Source of the DNA: Tannerella sp.
GTDB lineage: Bacteria > Bacteroidota > Bacteroidia > Bacteroidales > Tannerellaceae
Direction of reading: 5' to 3'
Assembly: GCA_031269635.1 (NCBI GenBank)
Contig: JAISYY010000274.1
Location: 1 to 23,393 of the forward strand
Length of the DNA stretch: 23,393 bases
The notes beneath the pieces were generated by a model. The model ran no database searches, was not told where the DNA came from, and worked only from the letters and a program-made list of their open reading frames with translations. Position numbers and translations under genes: made by a program. Position 1 is the stretch's first letter, and each line of letters opens with the position of its first letter. Positions 16,393-23,393 of the stretch are shown here, in pieces.

Positions 16393-16860
16393 TCATTCAC
16401 TGTCCGTTTCATTTAAAATCTTTACTAATTTATCCCTGTTAAAAACCGCATGTTCGAACTTCGTGTCGAACGCTATCGCGTCGGCAGGACATACGTCCAC
16501 GCATAACCGGCAAAACATGCACGAACCCAAATCGTAGCGGTAGCGGCGCAAGACCTTTTTCTTCCGTCCCGTCCCGGCGTCCGTGATCATCTCCGTCTCG
16601 AGGCGAAGCGTATCATTCGGGCAGGTCATCTCGCACAGGCCACAGGCGGTGCACTTGTTTCGCCCGTTTTCGTCGAGGGGCATATAAAGCGTTCCCCTGA
16701 AACGGCCGGGCATCACGAGCGTATCCCTGTTGGCGGGATATTCTTCCGTCACTTTCCGGGTAAAAAACTCCGTCAGCGTAACTTTCAATCCGGCAAGCAA
16801 CGTCGCAAGGCCATGAATGATCCTGCGCAGATAAGACTGATTCGTATTGTTTGTGTCCAT
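16393..16860 (-). CDS. nuoI: NADH-quinone oxidoreductase subunit I (two [4Fe-4S] ferredoxin-like)
   Basis: Iron-sulfur subunit linking the electron path to NuoB in complex I. From the ATG at 16860-16858 the protein is 155 residues. The two cluster motifs are C70-x2-C73-x2-C76-x3-C80 (CTACGLCEMTCP) and C114-x2-C117-x2-C120-x3-C124 (CMFCRLCVDVCP). I chose this start because AAGGA precedes it by 7 nt and the protein begins near the conserved SYLRRIIHGL helix. An in-frame ATG at 16881, one base after the nuoH stop (TGAAATG), would add 7 residues and is a serious alternative. A frame of 39 codons, including the tandem repeat, is open after the TGA stop. Confidence 0.94.
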   Translation of the reverse strand: MDTNNTNQSYLRRIIHGLATLLAGLKVTLTEFFTRKVTEEYPANRDTLVMPGRFRGTLYMPLDENGRNKCTACGLCEMTCPNDTLRLETEMITDAGTGRKKKVLRRYRYDLGSCMFCRLCVDVCPADAIAFDTKFEHAVFNRDKLVKILNETDSE

Positions 16861-16882
16861 TTTGTTATCCTTTACCGTCATT

Positions 16883-17965
16883 TCAAAAATACCATCCAAA
16901 GACGACACATACGGTCATCAGCAATAAGTTCACCAAGCCTACCGGCACCAGTACTTTCCATTCCAGGTACAGAATCTGGTCAATGCGCAAACGCGGGAAC
17001 GTCCATTTAATCCACATAAGCAGCCACACAACAAAAAACGCTTTCGCAAAGAACCAGACAAATCCCGGAATGTAGTCCATCACCCCGTTAAACCCGTCCC
17101 AACCCGGGATGTGCAGCGGCATCCAGCCCCCGAAGAAAATCGTCGCGGCAATGGAAGCTACAATAAACAGGTTCATAAATTCCGCCAGGTAAAAGAATCC
17201 GAAATGCATTCCCGAATATTCGGTATGATACCCGGCCGTCAGCTCCGATTCCGCTTCGGGAAGGTCAAACGGGCCGCGGTTGACTTCGGCATTCCCGGCA
17301 ATCAGGTAAATAACAAACGCTATCAGCGCAGGTACGTGGCCTTTGAAAATAAACCAGCCACCGGCCTGGCGCTCCACAATCTGGCTGAGCTGCATCGTAT
17401 CGGTCAGCACGATAATCGTAAGTATCGAAATGCCTACGGAAAGCTCATAACTTATCATCTGTGCGCCGCTCCGCATGGCCCCGATGAGCGAATACTTGTT
17501 ATTACTGCTCCAGCCTGCAAGCAATATGCCCACGACACCAATGGACGAAGCCGCCATAAAGAAAAATATGCCGACATTGAAATCGAGCACTTCCGCCCCC
17601 TTGTTGAAAGGGATACATGCAAAAGCCAGGACGGAACCTAATATAACAATGTAGGGAGCCAAGTTATACAGGAACTTATCCGAGTGACGGATAACGATGA
17701 TTTCTTTTATCAGCATCTTGATCACATCGGCGAACAGTTGGAAAACGCCCCACGGGCCTACCCTGTTCGGCCCCAGGCGGCACTGGAATGCCGCGCAAAC
17801 CTTGCGTTCCATAAATATCATAATCATGGCTATCACGGCATACATAAGCATAATGCATACGCCTATAAGTACACACTCCACAAAAACGGCAAGCGCCGGC
17901 GGCATTACCTGCGTGAGCATTTCGTTTATCCAATTCGTAACTATACTGAAATCAAACATTTTCAT
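16883..17965 (-). CDS. nuoH: NADH-quinone oxidoreductase subunit H
   Basis: Membrane subunit that, with NuoB and NuoD, forms the quinone-binding chamber of complex I. The 360-residue protein has about eight membrane helices and the family segments [20 protein letters not shown] (53-72), [20 protein letters not shown] (224-243, acidic loop) and PRLRIDQ (324-330). Two ATGs lie 6 nt apart (17965 and 17959). An AAAGGAG sequence is placed 3 nt before the first and 9 nt before the second, so the second may be the true start. The stop is followed by nuoI after 1 or 22 nt, depending on the nuoI start. Confidence 0.96.
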   Translation of the reverse strand: MKMFDFSIVTNWINEMLTQVMPPALAVFVECVLIGVCIMLMYAVIAMIMIFMERKVCAAFQCRLGPNRVGPWGVFQLFADVIKMLIKEIIVIRHSDKFLYNLAPYIVILGSVLAFACIPFNKGAEVLDFNVGIFFFMAASSIGVVGILLAGWSSNNKYSLIGAMRSGAQMISYELSVGISILTIIVLTDTMQLSQIVERQAGGWFIFKGHVPALIAFVIYLIAGNAEVNRGPFDLPEAESELTAGYHTEYSGMHFGFFYLAEFMNLFIVASIAATIFFGGWMPLHIPGWDGFNGVMDYIPGFVWFFAKAFFVVWLLMWIKWTFPRLRIDQILYLEWKVLVPVGLVNLLLMTVCVVFGWYF

Positions 17966-17982
17966 TCTCCTTTCCTTAAAAA

Positions 17983-19614
17983 TTACCTGTCTATGTCGGG
18001 GACAATATAATCCAGTGTCCCGCCGATGGCAATCAGGTCGGCGATCTTACTCCCGCGCGTAATCGTGTCGATGCACGAGACGAGCGGAAGTCCCGTACTG
18101 CGGAATTTCATGCGGTACGGATACTTATCCCCCCGGCTCTCAATGTAAACGCCGAACTCTCCGCGGCTTGCCTCCACGGCTGCATAATAACTCCCTTCGG
18201 GAAGTTTGATGACGGGTTTCATTTTCACCCGGTAATCGCCTTCGGGTATACCATCTATCAACTGTTCGATAATATGCATGCTCTCCGCGATCTCGTCCAT
18301 ACGCACCATGTAGCGCGAAAAACAATCCCCTTCCCGATATACAATCTCCCTGAAATCAACCTCGCCGTATGCCCCGTAAGGATGACGTTTGCGCACGTCG
18401 CAAGCCCACCCCGACGCACGCCCCGTACCGCCGGTCGCCCCGAAAGAAATCGCGTCTTCGCGGCTCAGCACGCCGACTCCCTTCATCCGCTGCCGGGCGA
18501 TGATATTCCCCGTAAAAACTTCGTGATATTCCTTCAACTGCGAACGCAGGTATTTTATAAATTCCTTTACGCGCTTCACAAAGTCGGGATGTATATCGTC
18601 CTGTACGCCTCCCGGCGTGTTATAATTCAGGATAAGGCGGCTTCCCGTAGTCGCTTCGAATATATCAAGTATCTTTTCCCTGTCGCGGAAACCGAAGAAA
18701 AACGCAGTCAGCGCTCCCAGATCCATGCAAAGCGTGGAGAAAAACAGCAGGTGTGAATCAATGCGCTGAAGCTCGTCCATAATCGTACGGATATACTGTA
18801 CACGTCCGGGTATCTCCACACCCAGCGCCTTCTCGATGCACATGCACAGCGCATGGCGGCTCTGCATCGCGGAGAGGTAATCGAGGCGGTCGGTCAATGC
18901 CGGCGCCTGCCGGTACGTAAGGCTTTCGCACATTTTTTCTATCCCGCGGTGAATGTAACCGCAATGTACGTCAAGCTTCCGGATGATCTCGCCTTCGAGT
19001 GATACGCGAAAGCGAAGCACGCCGTGCGTTGCCGGGTGCTGAGGGCCTATGTTTATGACATATTCGTCATCTTCGAATAATAGATGCGTTTTCTCCCGCG
19101 TATGCCCGTTCTCGTCTATCTCGAGCGACGAAGTCGTATCTATCGCAACTTCATTGCTCATCCGCAGGGGATTCGTCTCCCTGCTTCCGTCAAAATCCTT
19201 ACGTAGCGGATGTCCCACCCAGTCTTCGCGGAGATACAACCGGCGCATGTCCGGGTGTCCGGTAAAGCCGATGCCGAAATAATCATACACTTCCCGTTCG
19301 TTCAGCTCGGCCGCTTTCCATATATCGCTTACCGTCGGTATTTCGGGACAGTCCGAAGCGGAAGCCGTTGTTTTCAAAACCAGCTGATGCCCGTACCGCG
19401 TTGATTCCAGATGGTAAACAACGCCCAAACCTTCATCACCCCAGTCCATTCCGGTAAGGCACCGGAGGAAATCAAAACTCAAATCGCCGTCCCCGCGCAG
19501 TTTTTTTGCCAGGAAACGAAGCTGCACCGGCATGACGGTTACCGTAGCGACGTCTCCGCCTTCGACAAATTGTGCTTCGGGGACAAGACTTTTTATTTTA
19601 TCCTTTATGTCCAT
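17983..19614 (-). CDS. nuoCD: Fused NADH-quinone oxidoreductase subunit C/D
   Basis: Peripheral-arm subunits C and D of complex I in one 543-residue chain, as in many bacteria. Residues 1 to about 145 are the NuoC domain, ending with the signature from [20 protein letters not shown] (106-125) to [10 protein letters not shown] (131-140). A linker near 145-180 leads to the NuoD domain, which begins with [13 protein letters not shown] (186-198) and ends with DYIVPDIDR. In NuoD this region lines the quinone site; the [13 protein letters not shown] segment is also present. The NuoD part descends from the NiFe-hydrogenase large subunit but the nickel ligands are not kept. It starts 6 nt after nuoB. 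Confidence 0.97.
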   Translation of the reverse strand: MDIKDKIKSLVPEAQFVEGGDVATVTVMPVQLRFLAKKLRGDGDLSFDFLRCLTGMDWGDEGLGVVYHLESTRYGHQLVLKTTASASDCPEIPTVSDIWKAAELNEREVYDYFGIGFTGHPDMRRLYLREDWVGHPLRKDFDGSRETNPLRMSNEVAIDTTSSLEIDENGHTREKTHLLFEDDEYVINIGPQHPATHGVLRFRVSLEGEIIRKLDVHCGYIHRGIEKMCESLTYRQAPALTDRLDYLSAMQSRHALCMCIEKALGVEIPGRVQYIRTIMDELQRIDSHLLFFSTLCMDLGALTAFFFGFRDREKILDIFEATTGSRLILNYNTPGGVQDDIHPDFVKRVKEFIKYLRSQLKEYHEVFTGNIIARQRMKGVGVLSREDAISFGATGGTGRASGWACDVRKRHPYGAYGEVDFREIVYREGDCFSRYMVRMDEIAESMHIIEQLIDGIPEGDYRVKMKPVIKLPEGSYYAAVEASRGEFGVYIESRGDKYPYRMKFRSTGLPLVSCIDTITRGSKIADLIAIGGTLDYIVPDIDR

Positions 19615-19620
19615 TGTTCG

Positions 19621-20265
19621 TTACTGTTTTTTTAAGGTTGAAACATCCGGCGACGCCTCCTGTTCCTCTTTCATCAGGCGTTCATAGTCGCTTTTCTTCA
19701 CCTGCCGGTTTACGCCGCCGAAGAACTTTTCCACCTTAACCTTTCGCTGCAACTGCATGATTCCGTACAGCATCGCTTCGGGACGCGGCGGACAGCCCGG
19801 CACAAACACATCGACGGGCAGAATCCTGTCAACGCCGTTCACTACATGATAGGATTTCTTGAAAGGTCCGCCCGAAACGGCACATGCGCCTATCGCTATT
19901 ACATACTTTGGGTCGGCCATCTGGTCATACAGGCGTTTCAGTACCGGCGCCATTTTATCCGTGACGGTTCCCGCTACCATGATAAAATCCGCCTGCCGCG
20001 GACTGGCGCGCGTCACCTCAAACCCGAAACGGGCAAAATCATAACGGGCGGCGCCAACGGCCATATATTCTATGCCGCAGCAGCTGGTGGCAAAGGTTAG
20101 CGGCCAGAGGGAATTGCTGCGTCCCCAGTTGATGACGTCGTCGAGGAGGCCTAACAAAACGTTTGTTCCGCCGGCGTTCAGCTCCCGGACCATGTTTTCA
20201 AGGTATTCGTTGTCATTGAAATCCTCGTACTTCATCGACTTTATCTCAGGCTTTTTCATTTCCAT
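19621..20265 (-). CDS. nuoB: NADH-quinone oxidoreductase subunit B
   Basis: Carries the terminal [4Fe-4S] cluster (N2) that hands electrons to quinone. From the ATG at 20265-20263 the protein is 214 residues. The four ligands are C62 and C63 ([10 protein letters not shown]), C128 ([10 protein letters not shown]) and C158 (PGCPPRPEA). A longer reading frame extends upstream but overlaps nuoA entirely and has no family sequence. Two starts are plausible: 20265, with AGGAG 7 nt ahead, and 20259, whose ATG overlaps the nuoA TGA as ATGA. The C-terminal tail (about 178-214) is charged. It forms the connecting module with NuoCD and NuoI. Confidence 0.95.
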   Translation of the reverse strand: MEMKKPEIKSMKYEDFNDNEYLENMVRELNAGGTNVLLGLLDDVINWGRSNSLWPLTFATSCCGIEYMAVGAARYDFARFGFEVTRASPRQADFIMVAGTVTDKMAPVLKRLYDQMADPKYVIAIGACAVSGGPFKKSYHVVNGVDRILPVDVFVPGCPPRPEAMLYGIMQLQRKVKVEKFFGGVNRQVKKSDYERLMKEEQEASPDVSTLKKQ

Positions 20266-20606
20266 TCCAGCGCTCCTTTCTTCCAGGCATAAGCAAGCCC
20301 GAGGATTAAAATAAATAAGAAGAAGAGGACGTTGACAAGTCCCGTTACGCCTAAGTCCTGGACAACGGCAGCCCAGGGAAAGAGAAATACCGTCTCTACA
20401 TCGAACATGAGAAAGAGGATGGCAAAGAGGTAATATCCGACCTTGAATTGCATCCATGACCTTCCGCGCGTGGGAATGCCACATTCGTAAGCTTCGCCTT
20501 TCTGCGGATTATAGGTGCGGGGAGAGATCGCTTTGGCAATGCTTAATGCCGCTGCAACCAACGTAATTGCCGTCAATATCACGACAATCAATAATGTGAA
20601 ATACAT
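20256..20606 (-). CDS. nuoA: NADH-quinone oxidoreductase subunit A
   Basis: First gene of the nuo operon, encoding a three-helix membrane subunit. I place the start at the ATG 20606-20604 ([17 protein letters not shown]), giving 116 residues and a first membrane helix at once; a longer open frame upstream adds 43 residues with no family resemblance. Family features are the loop YECGIP (about 40-45) and [12 protein letters not shown] (68-79) with conserved acidic residues. The end WKKGALEWK overlaps the nuoB start region. Upstream (20607-20752) I see no TAnnTTTG element, so the operon may be read from the promoter at 21142-21175 or from a promoter I cannot recognise. Confidence 0.95.
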   Translation of the reverse strand: MYFTLLIVVILTAITLVAAALSIAKAISPRTYNPQKGEAYECGIPTRGRSWMQFKVGYYLFAILFLMFDVETVFLFPWAAVVQDLGVTGLVNVLFFLFILILGLAYAWKKGALEWK

Positions 20607-20752
20607 AATTTTGATGATTAATGATTTGTAATTTAATATGCCACGTGAAGCAATAAGCCGGAAATTAACACGCGGAGGGCAGACATGCCTCCACACCCCT
20701 GTAACCGTTGCGAAACAACATGGCCGGGCACACACCGGGGAACAGTTCCACC

Positions 20753-21127
20753 CTAAATGACAATCTTTTCCAGTGTGTAAATATAATAATCCGTAGAATG
20801 AATATTATCACCTTTTGTATCCGAATTTCCCAGGTGAAGTTTGCATGAATGAAATACATGCCTGTGGCTGTCATGATTAAACAGGAAATGAGTATGCAAC
20901 CTGAATTTAAACCGTTCCGAGTCTTCTTTTACGATCAACATATCATTAAAAGGAAACACAGGACTGTCTTTCACAAAATCCCCTTTTCCATCGCGGTCGC
21001 CGGTATCATCTATACACGTTATGAATAATCCGCCGGAAGATATTTCCCTCCCGTCCGAACCATAAACTTCCGTGCACACCGTAAGCAAAAAGGCTGCTAT
21101 CAAAAAATATTTCAATCCCGATACCAT
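20753..21127 (-). CDS. Small secreted His-rich protein of unknown function
   Basis: I do not recognise this family. From the ATG at 21127-21125 the protein is 124 residues and begins with a clear Sec signal peptide (MVSGLKYFLIAAFLLTVC, cleavage probably after VYG at 23). A longer frame from 21184 would place its start upstream of the predicted promoter, so I reject it. The mature part has an acidic patch (DDTGDRDGKGD, 40-50) and seven histidines plus one cysteine between residues 78 and 98, which could bind metal; this is inference. It is oriented like nuoA, 146 nt upstream of it, and diverges from the oxidoreductase at 21315. The coding prediction is moderate and rests on signal peptide and promoter placement. 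Confidence 0.6.
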   Translation of the reverse strand: MVSGLKYFLIAAFLLTVCTEVYGSDGREISSGGLFITCIDDTGDRDGKGDFVKDSPVFPFNDMLIVKEDSERFKFRLHTHFLFNHDSHRHVFHSCKLHLGNSDTKGDNIHSTDYYIYTLEKIVI

Positions 21128-21141
21128 TTCTATTTTTTTGG

Positions 21142-21175
21142 CAAATGTAAGGTTTATTTCCTCTCGACGTGCAAA
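21142..21175 (-). promoter_or_regulatory. Predicted promoter of the small secreted protein (possibly also nuo)
   Basis: On the minus strand TTTG at 21175-21172 is followed after 22 nt by TACATTTG at 21149-21142. The -7 element matches TAnnTTTG and the spacer is slightly long. A second TAnnTTTG (TATATTTG) lies at 21179-21172. Transcription would begin about 10 nt before the ATG at 21127. Confidence 0.5.
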
Positions 21176-21243
21176 TATATTCACTTTTTACATAGTTTAA
21201 CCCGTTATTTACCGGATCCGGGTATCATTTTGCCGTAAAACAT

Positions 21244-21274
21244 TTTGAATTTTACGGAATTAATATTTTATTTG
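21244..21274 (+). promoter_or_regulatory. Predicted promoter of the Sec-exported oxidoreductase
   Basis: TTTG at 21244-21247, a 19-nt spacer, then TTTATTTG at 21267-21274 (one mismatch to TAnnTTTG). It lies 40 nt before the ATG at 21315 and is divergent from the promoter at 21142-21175. Confidence 0.55.
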
Positions 21275-21314
21275 TAGCTCAAAATGTACACTCACATAAT
21301 AACTCATAACATTC

Positions 21315-22418
21315 ATGAAAAAAATTGGATTATCTTCATTATTGACTTTCATTTGCGTGTTTGCGGGCATTCCCGTTTTATCGCAGGCACAGCAGAATCA
21401 GCCGCTACGTTTGGGCGTGGCCGGCTTATCGCATGGACATTTGGGGGAAGTAATACGCAGAGTTGACCGTGGAGACTTCGTCATCGTCGGGGTGGCGGAA
21501 AAAGACGAACGGCTGAGGAACGCAAACAGACTGCGCGAGAAAGTAGATGCTTCGCTTTTCTATGCCGACTTGGAAGAAATGCTTGACAAGGCGAAACCGG
21601 AAGCTGTCATTGTTTACGAATCAATATACGGCCATTTACAGGTGGTTGAAGCCTGTGCGCCCAGAGGTATTCACGTCATGGTCGAAAAACCGTTGGCGGT
21701 CAACATGCAACATGCCGATCGGATGGCGGAACTGGCAAAAAAACATGGGATACATCTGCTGACAAATTATGAAACAACATGGTATGATACGAACCATGAA
21801 GCCTACCGGCTGATTAACGAAGGAGCGATTGGCGACATAACGCGAATCAATATCTACGACGGACACCAGGGGCCTTTCGAAATAGGCTGCGGCAAAGAGT
21901 TTACGGACTGGCTGACCGACCCTGTCCTCAATGGAGGCGGAGCTGTAATTGACTTTGGATGTTATGGCGCAAATCTTGCGGTATGGCTGCTTAAAGGCGA
22001 AAAGCCCCTGCGGGTATACGGCGCATTGAAACGGCAAAAGCCGGACAAATATCCCGAAGTTGACGACGATGCCACGATCCTGATAGAATATCCTTCGCGA
22101 ACGGTGCAGATTATGGCTTCGTGGAACTGGCCGATGAACCGTAAAGACATGCACATATACGGCAGCAAGGGATATATCTACCAAGATACCCCGACCCGGA
22201 TGAGGGTTTACACAAACCGGAAAGAAACAACCCCGGAACCCCCGGCCTTAAAAGCACCCTATAATGATGCTTTTTACTATTTGAAAGCCGTCGTACGAAA
22301 CGAAATCCGGGTGGAACCGTATGATTTATCCTCATTGGAGAACAATCTTTGGGTTGTCAGGATATTGGAAACTGCCGTCAAAAGTTCGGAAAGCGGGGAA
22401 GCAATTTATTTTGATTGA
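21315..22418 (+). CDS. Sec-exported Gfo/Idh/MocA family oxidoreductase (GFOR-like active site)
   Basis: The 367-residue protein starts with a Sec-type signal peptide (MKKIGLSSLLTFICVFAGIP, cleavage probably near SQA-QQ at 25-26) and no twin arginine. The Rossmann region reads LGVAGLSHGHLGEV (33-46), where the usual GxGxxG has become GLSHGH. The catalytic lysine motif is intact (VEKPLA, K125). In the C-terminal domain GGGAVIDFGCYGANLAVWL (207-225) has tyrosine Y217 where many dehydrogenases have histidine; glucose-fructose oxidoreductase of Zymomonas also uses a tyrosine there. It converges with the metallo-hydrolase gene, their 3' ends overlapping by 13 nt. Family is certain. Substrate, and whether it still binds a nucleotide outside the cytoplasm, are unknown. 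Confidence 0.9.
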   Translation: MKKIGLSSLLTFICVFAGIPVLSQAQQNQPLRLGVAGLSHGHLGEVIRRVDRGDFVIVGVAEKDERLRNANRLREKVDASLFYADLEEMLDKAKPEAVIVYESIYGHLQVVEACAPRGIHVMVEKPLAVNMQHADRMAELAKKHGIHLLTNYETTWYDTNHEAYRLINEGAIGDITRINIYDGHQGPFEIGCGKEFTDWLTDPVLNGGGAVIDFGCYGANLAVWLLKGEKPLRVYGALKRQKPDKYPEVDDDATILIEYPSRTVQIMASWNWPMNRKDMHIYGSKGYIYQDTPTRMRVYTNRKETTPEPPALKAPYNDAFYYLKAVVRNEIRVEPYDLSSLENNLWVVRILETAVKSSESGEAIYFD

Positions 22419-23125
22419 TTATCTTCAACCGGCGCCCATACATAGCCGTTTTCCCCGCCGGGTTTTACCTTACCGATACCCGGATATGCAATATGCATTC
22501 CTGCGACCGGGATCCCGTTCCCGGATACATATTCCAGTATCTTTTTGCGTGATGCGACAGCTTGTACCGGGTCTGTGTCGTACGTAACGGCAACACCGGG
22601 ACAGGGCATCTGAATCTTCATCGCATGCGTCAGGTCTCCCCAAACCAGCAACCGTTCGTTGCCCGAACGAAACATAAAAACCGCATGACCGGGAGTATGC
22701 CCGTATGCTGCAAACGCCTTAACTCCCGGAATTAAATCCGCCGAAGCGTCGCCCGGTTCCTGCGCGTCAAACAGATGTAACCTGTCTTTATAGGCGTTTA
22801 TCACCGCCTTTTGCGCCTCACTGCCGCTATTCATCCAATAATCGTGCTCAACTTTCGAAATGTAAAACCCGGCACGCGGGAAAGCCTTCTTCCCGTCGCG
22901 AAGCAACCCGCCGATATGGTCGCCGTGCATGTGGGTAAGCAGAATCACATCGACCTGCTCGGGCGAAACGTTTAACGCTTTCAGATTATCAAAAAGTCGT
23001 CGTCCGAAACCGGCGTCGACAAGAATCGTCCTCTCCGGCGTCTTTACCAAAAAAGCGTTTACCGCATTCGGGAATGTCCCGTCAGGCAGATATTTCTCCA
23101 ACATTTCCGGCGTTGCTCCGACCAA
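22406..23125 (-). pseudogene. Metallo-beta-lactamase-fold hydrolase lacking its normal N-terminus
   Basis: The body is an intact MBL-fold metallo-hydrolase. Counting from the first possible start (TTG at 23125-23123; 239 residues), the metal-binding residues are HMHGDH (65-70), H143 (GHTPGH), D164 (WGD) and H211 (GMHIAYPG). The only candidate starts are this TTG and an ATG at residue 8. The same frame stays open for 16 codons further upstream, and those residues (NTLSESQGNGNTGIL) resemble the conserved family N-terminus, but a TAA at 23176-23174 interrupts them. Relatives normally have a signal peptide and first beta-strands here. So it is likely 5'-truncated, and whether any active protein is made is doubtful. 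The 3' end overlaps the convergent oxidoreductase by 13 nt. Confidence 0.65.
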
Positions 23126-23306
23126 AATCCCCGTATTTCCGTTTCCCTGAGATTCCGATAATGTATTGATTGATTACAGAATTTTCAAAATTTGCAGGAT
23201 TGTGGGGACGATTGGGACTGTTATCATTCATTGTTCGTTATTCATTATTCTCTGTTCACTAATGAAAAAATAGCTACCTTTGCGGTGTTTTTATAATATT
23301 GACCGA
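23126..23306. other. Low-complexity spacer replacing the metallo-hydrolase 5' end
   Basis: Besides 16 leftover codons of the metallo-hydrolase, this stretch holds AT-rich text with repeated ATTCATT and TGTTC words (about 23225-23260) and the U32 promoter. No signal-peptide coding sequence is found in frame with the hydrolase: the frame before the TAA gives only a 17-residue hydrophobic peptide starting at 23227. Confidence 0.5.
23251..23282 (+). promoter_or_regulatory. Predicted promoter of the U32 peptidase gene
   Basis: TACCTTTG at 23275-23282 matches TAnnTTTG fully. TCTG at 23251-23254 (one mismatch to TTTG) lies 20 nt before it. The ATG at 23307 follows after 24 nt. Confidence 0.6.
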
Positions 23307-23393
23307 ATGAAACATAATACATGTGATTTTGAAATAATGTCGCCCATCGGATCGTATGAATCGCTTATGGCCGCTATACAGGGTGGGGCGGAT
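23307..23393 (+). CDS. Peptidase U32 family protein, 5' fragment
   Basis: Only 29 codons are inside the window. The segment MSPIGSYESLMAAIQGGAD (residues 11-29) matches the N-terminal signature of the U32 family (pattern L(S/A)PAGxxESLxAAIxxGAD), which includes collagenase-like peptidases and tRNA/ubiquinone hydroxylation proteins of the YegQ/TrhP type. The exact member cannot be told from this fragment. A well-placed TAnnTTTG promoter supports the start. The gene is divergent from the broken metallo-hydrolase. Confidence 0.8.
   Translation, partial: MKHNTCDFEIMSPIGSYESLMAAIQGGAD

Noticed and set aside
20674..20692. Five-base-pair inverted repeat GGAGG/CCTCC between the small protein and nuoA, considered as a terminator
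   Set aside because: Stem is short with a 9-nt loop and no T-run follows on either strand.
1..23393. tRNA, rRNA or insertion sequence genes
   Set aside because: No transposase motif, terminal inverted repeats, cloverleaf or rRNA-like sequence was recognised; a tRNAscan or ISfinder search was not possible.

Overview
The window reads as a chromosomal segment of an anaerobic Bacteroidota, most likely order Bacteroidales. Evidence: promoters fit the Bacteroides-type TTTG / TAnnTTTG pattern instead of -35/-10 boxes; there is an oxygen-sensitive class III ribonucleotide reductase; complex I has a fused NuoCD and no NuoE, NuoF or NuoG beside it; and there are lipoprotein and Tat-exported carbohydrate enzymes with Bacteroidota-style C-termini. 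Genus cannot be told from the sequence alone.

Layout, left to right. (1) 1-2812, minus strand: nrdD followed by the left-truncated nrdG, with a 37-bp tandem duplication at their junction. (2) 3091-8042, minus strand: a four-gene sugar cassette running from a promoter at 8042-8013 to a strong intrinsic terminator at 3148-3091. It encodes a TIM-barrel sugar isomerase/epimerase, a Tat-signal Gfo/Idh/MocA oxidoreductase, a ThuA-like lipoprotein and a GH30 glycosidase lipoprotein. (3) 8313-10425, minus strand: an AT-rich type II restriction-modification pair (D12-class adenine methyltransferase and a PD-(D/E)XK endonuclease) overlapping by 8 nt. (4) 10526-20606, minus strand: the complex I operon nuoA-B-CD-H-I-J-K-L-M-N. 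It has a 21-bp tandem repeat between nuoI and nuoJ that stays open in the nuoI frame beyond the stop. (5) 20753-21127, minus strand: a small secreted His-rich protein of unknown function. (6) 21315-22418, plus strand: a second, Sec-exported Gfo/Idh/MocA protein, convergent with a metallo-beta-lactamase-fold gene (22406-23125, minus) that seems to have lost its N-terminus. (7) 23307 to the right edge, plus strand: the start of a U32-family peptidase.

How the genes work together. NrdD/NrdG supply deoxynucleotides without oxygen. The nuo operon encodes the membrane arm and connecting subunits of a respiratory complex I whose electron donor is not NADH through the usual NuoEFG module. The sugar cassette combines a GH30 hydrolase with oxidoreductase, ThuA and isomerase-type enzymes. 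These are the enzyme classes used in oxidation-first (3-keto-sugar) glycoside breakdown, so it is the best candidate here for an incompletely described pathway. The restriction-modification pair looks like an acquired insertion between two housekeeping operons.

Limits: all family calls come from reading motifs by eye; no database search, GC calculation or structure prediction was run.
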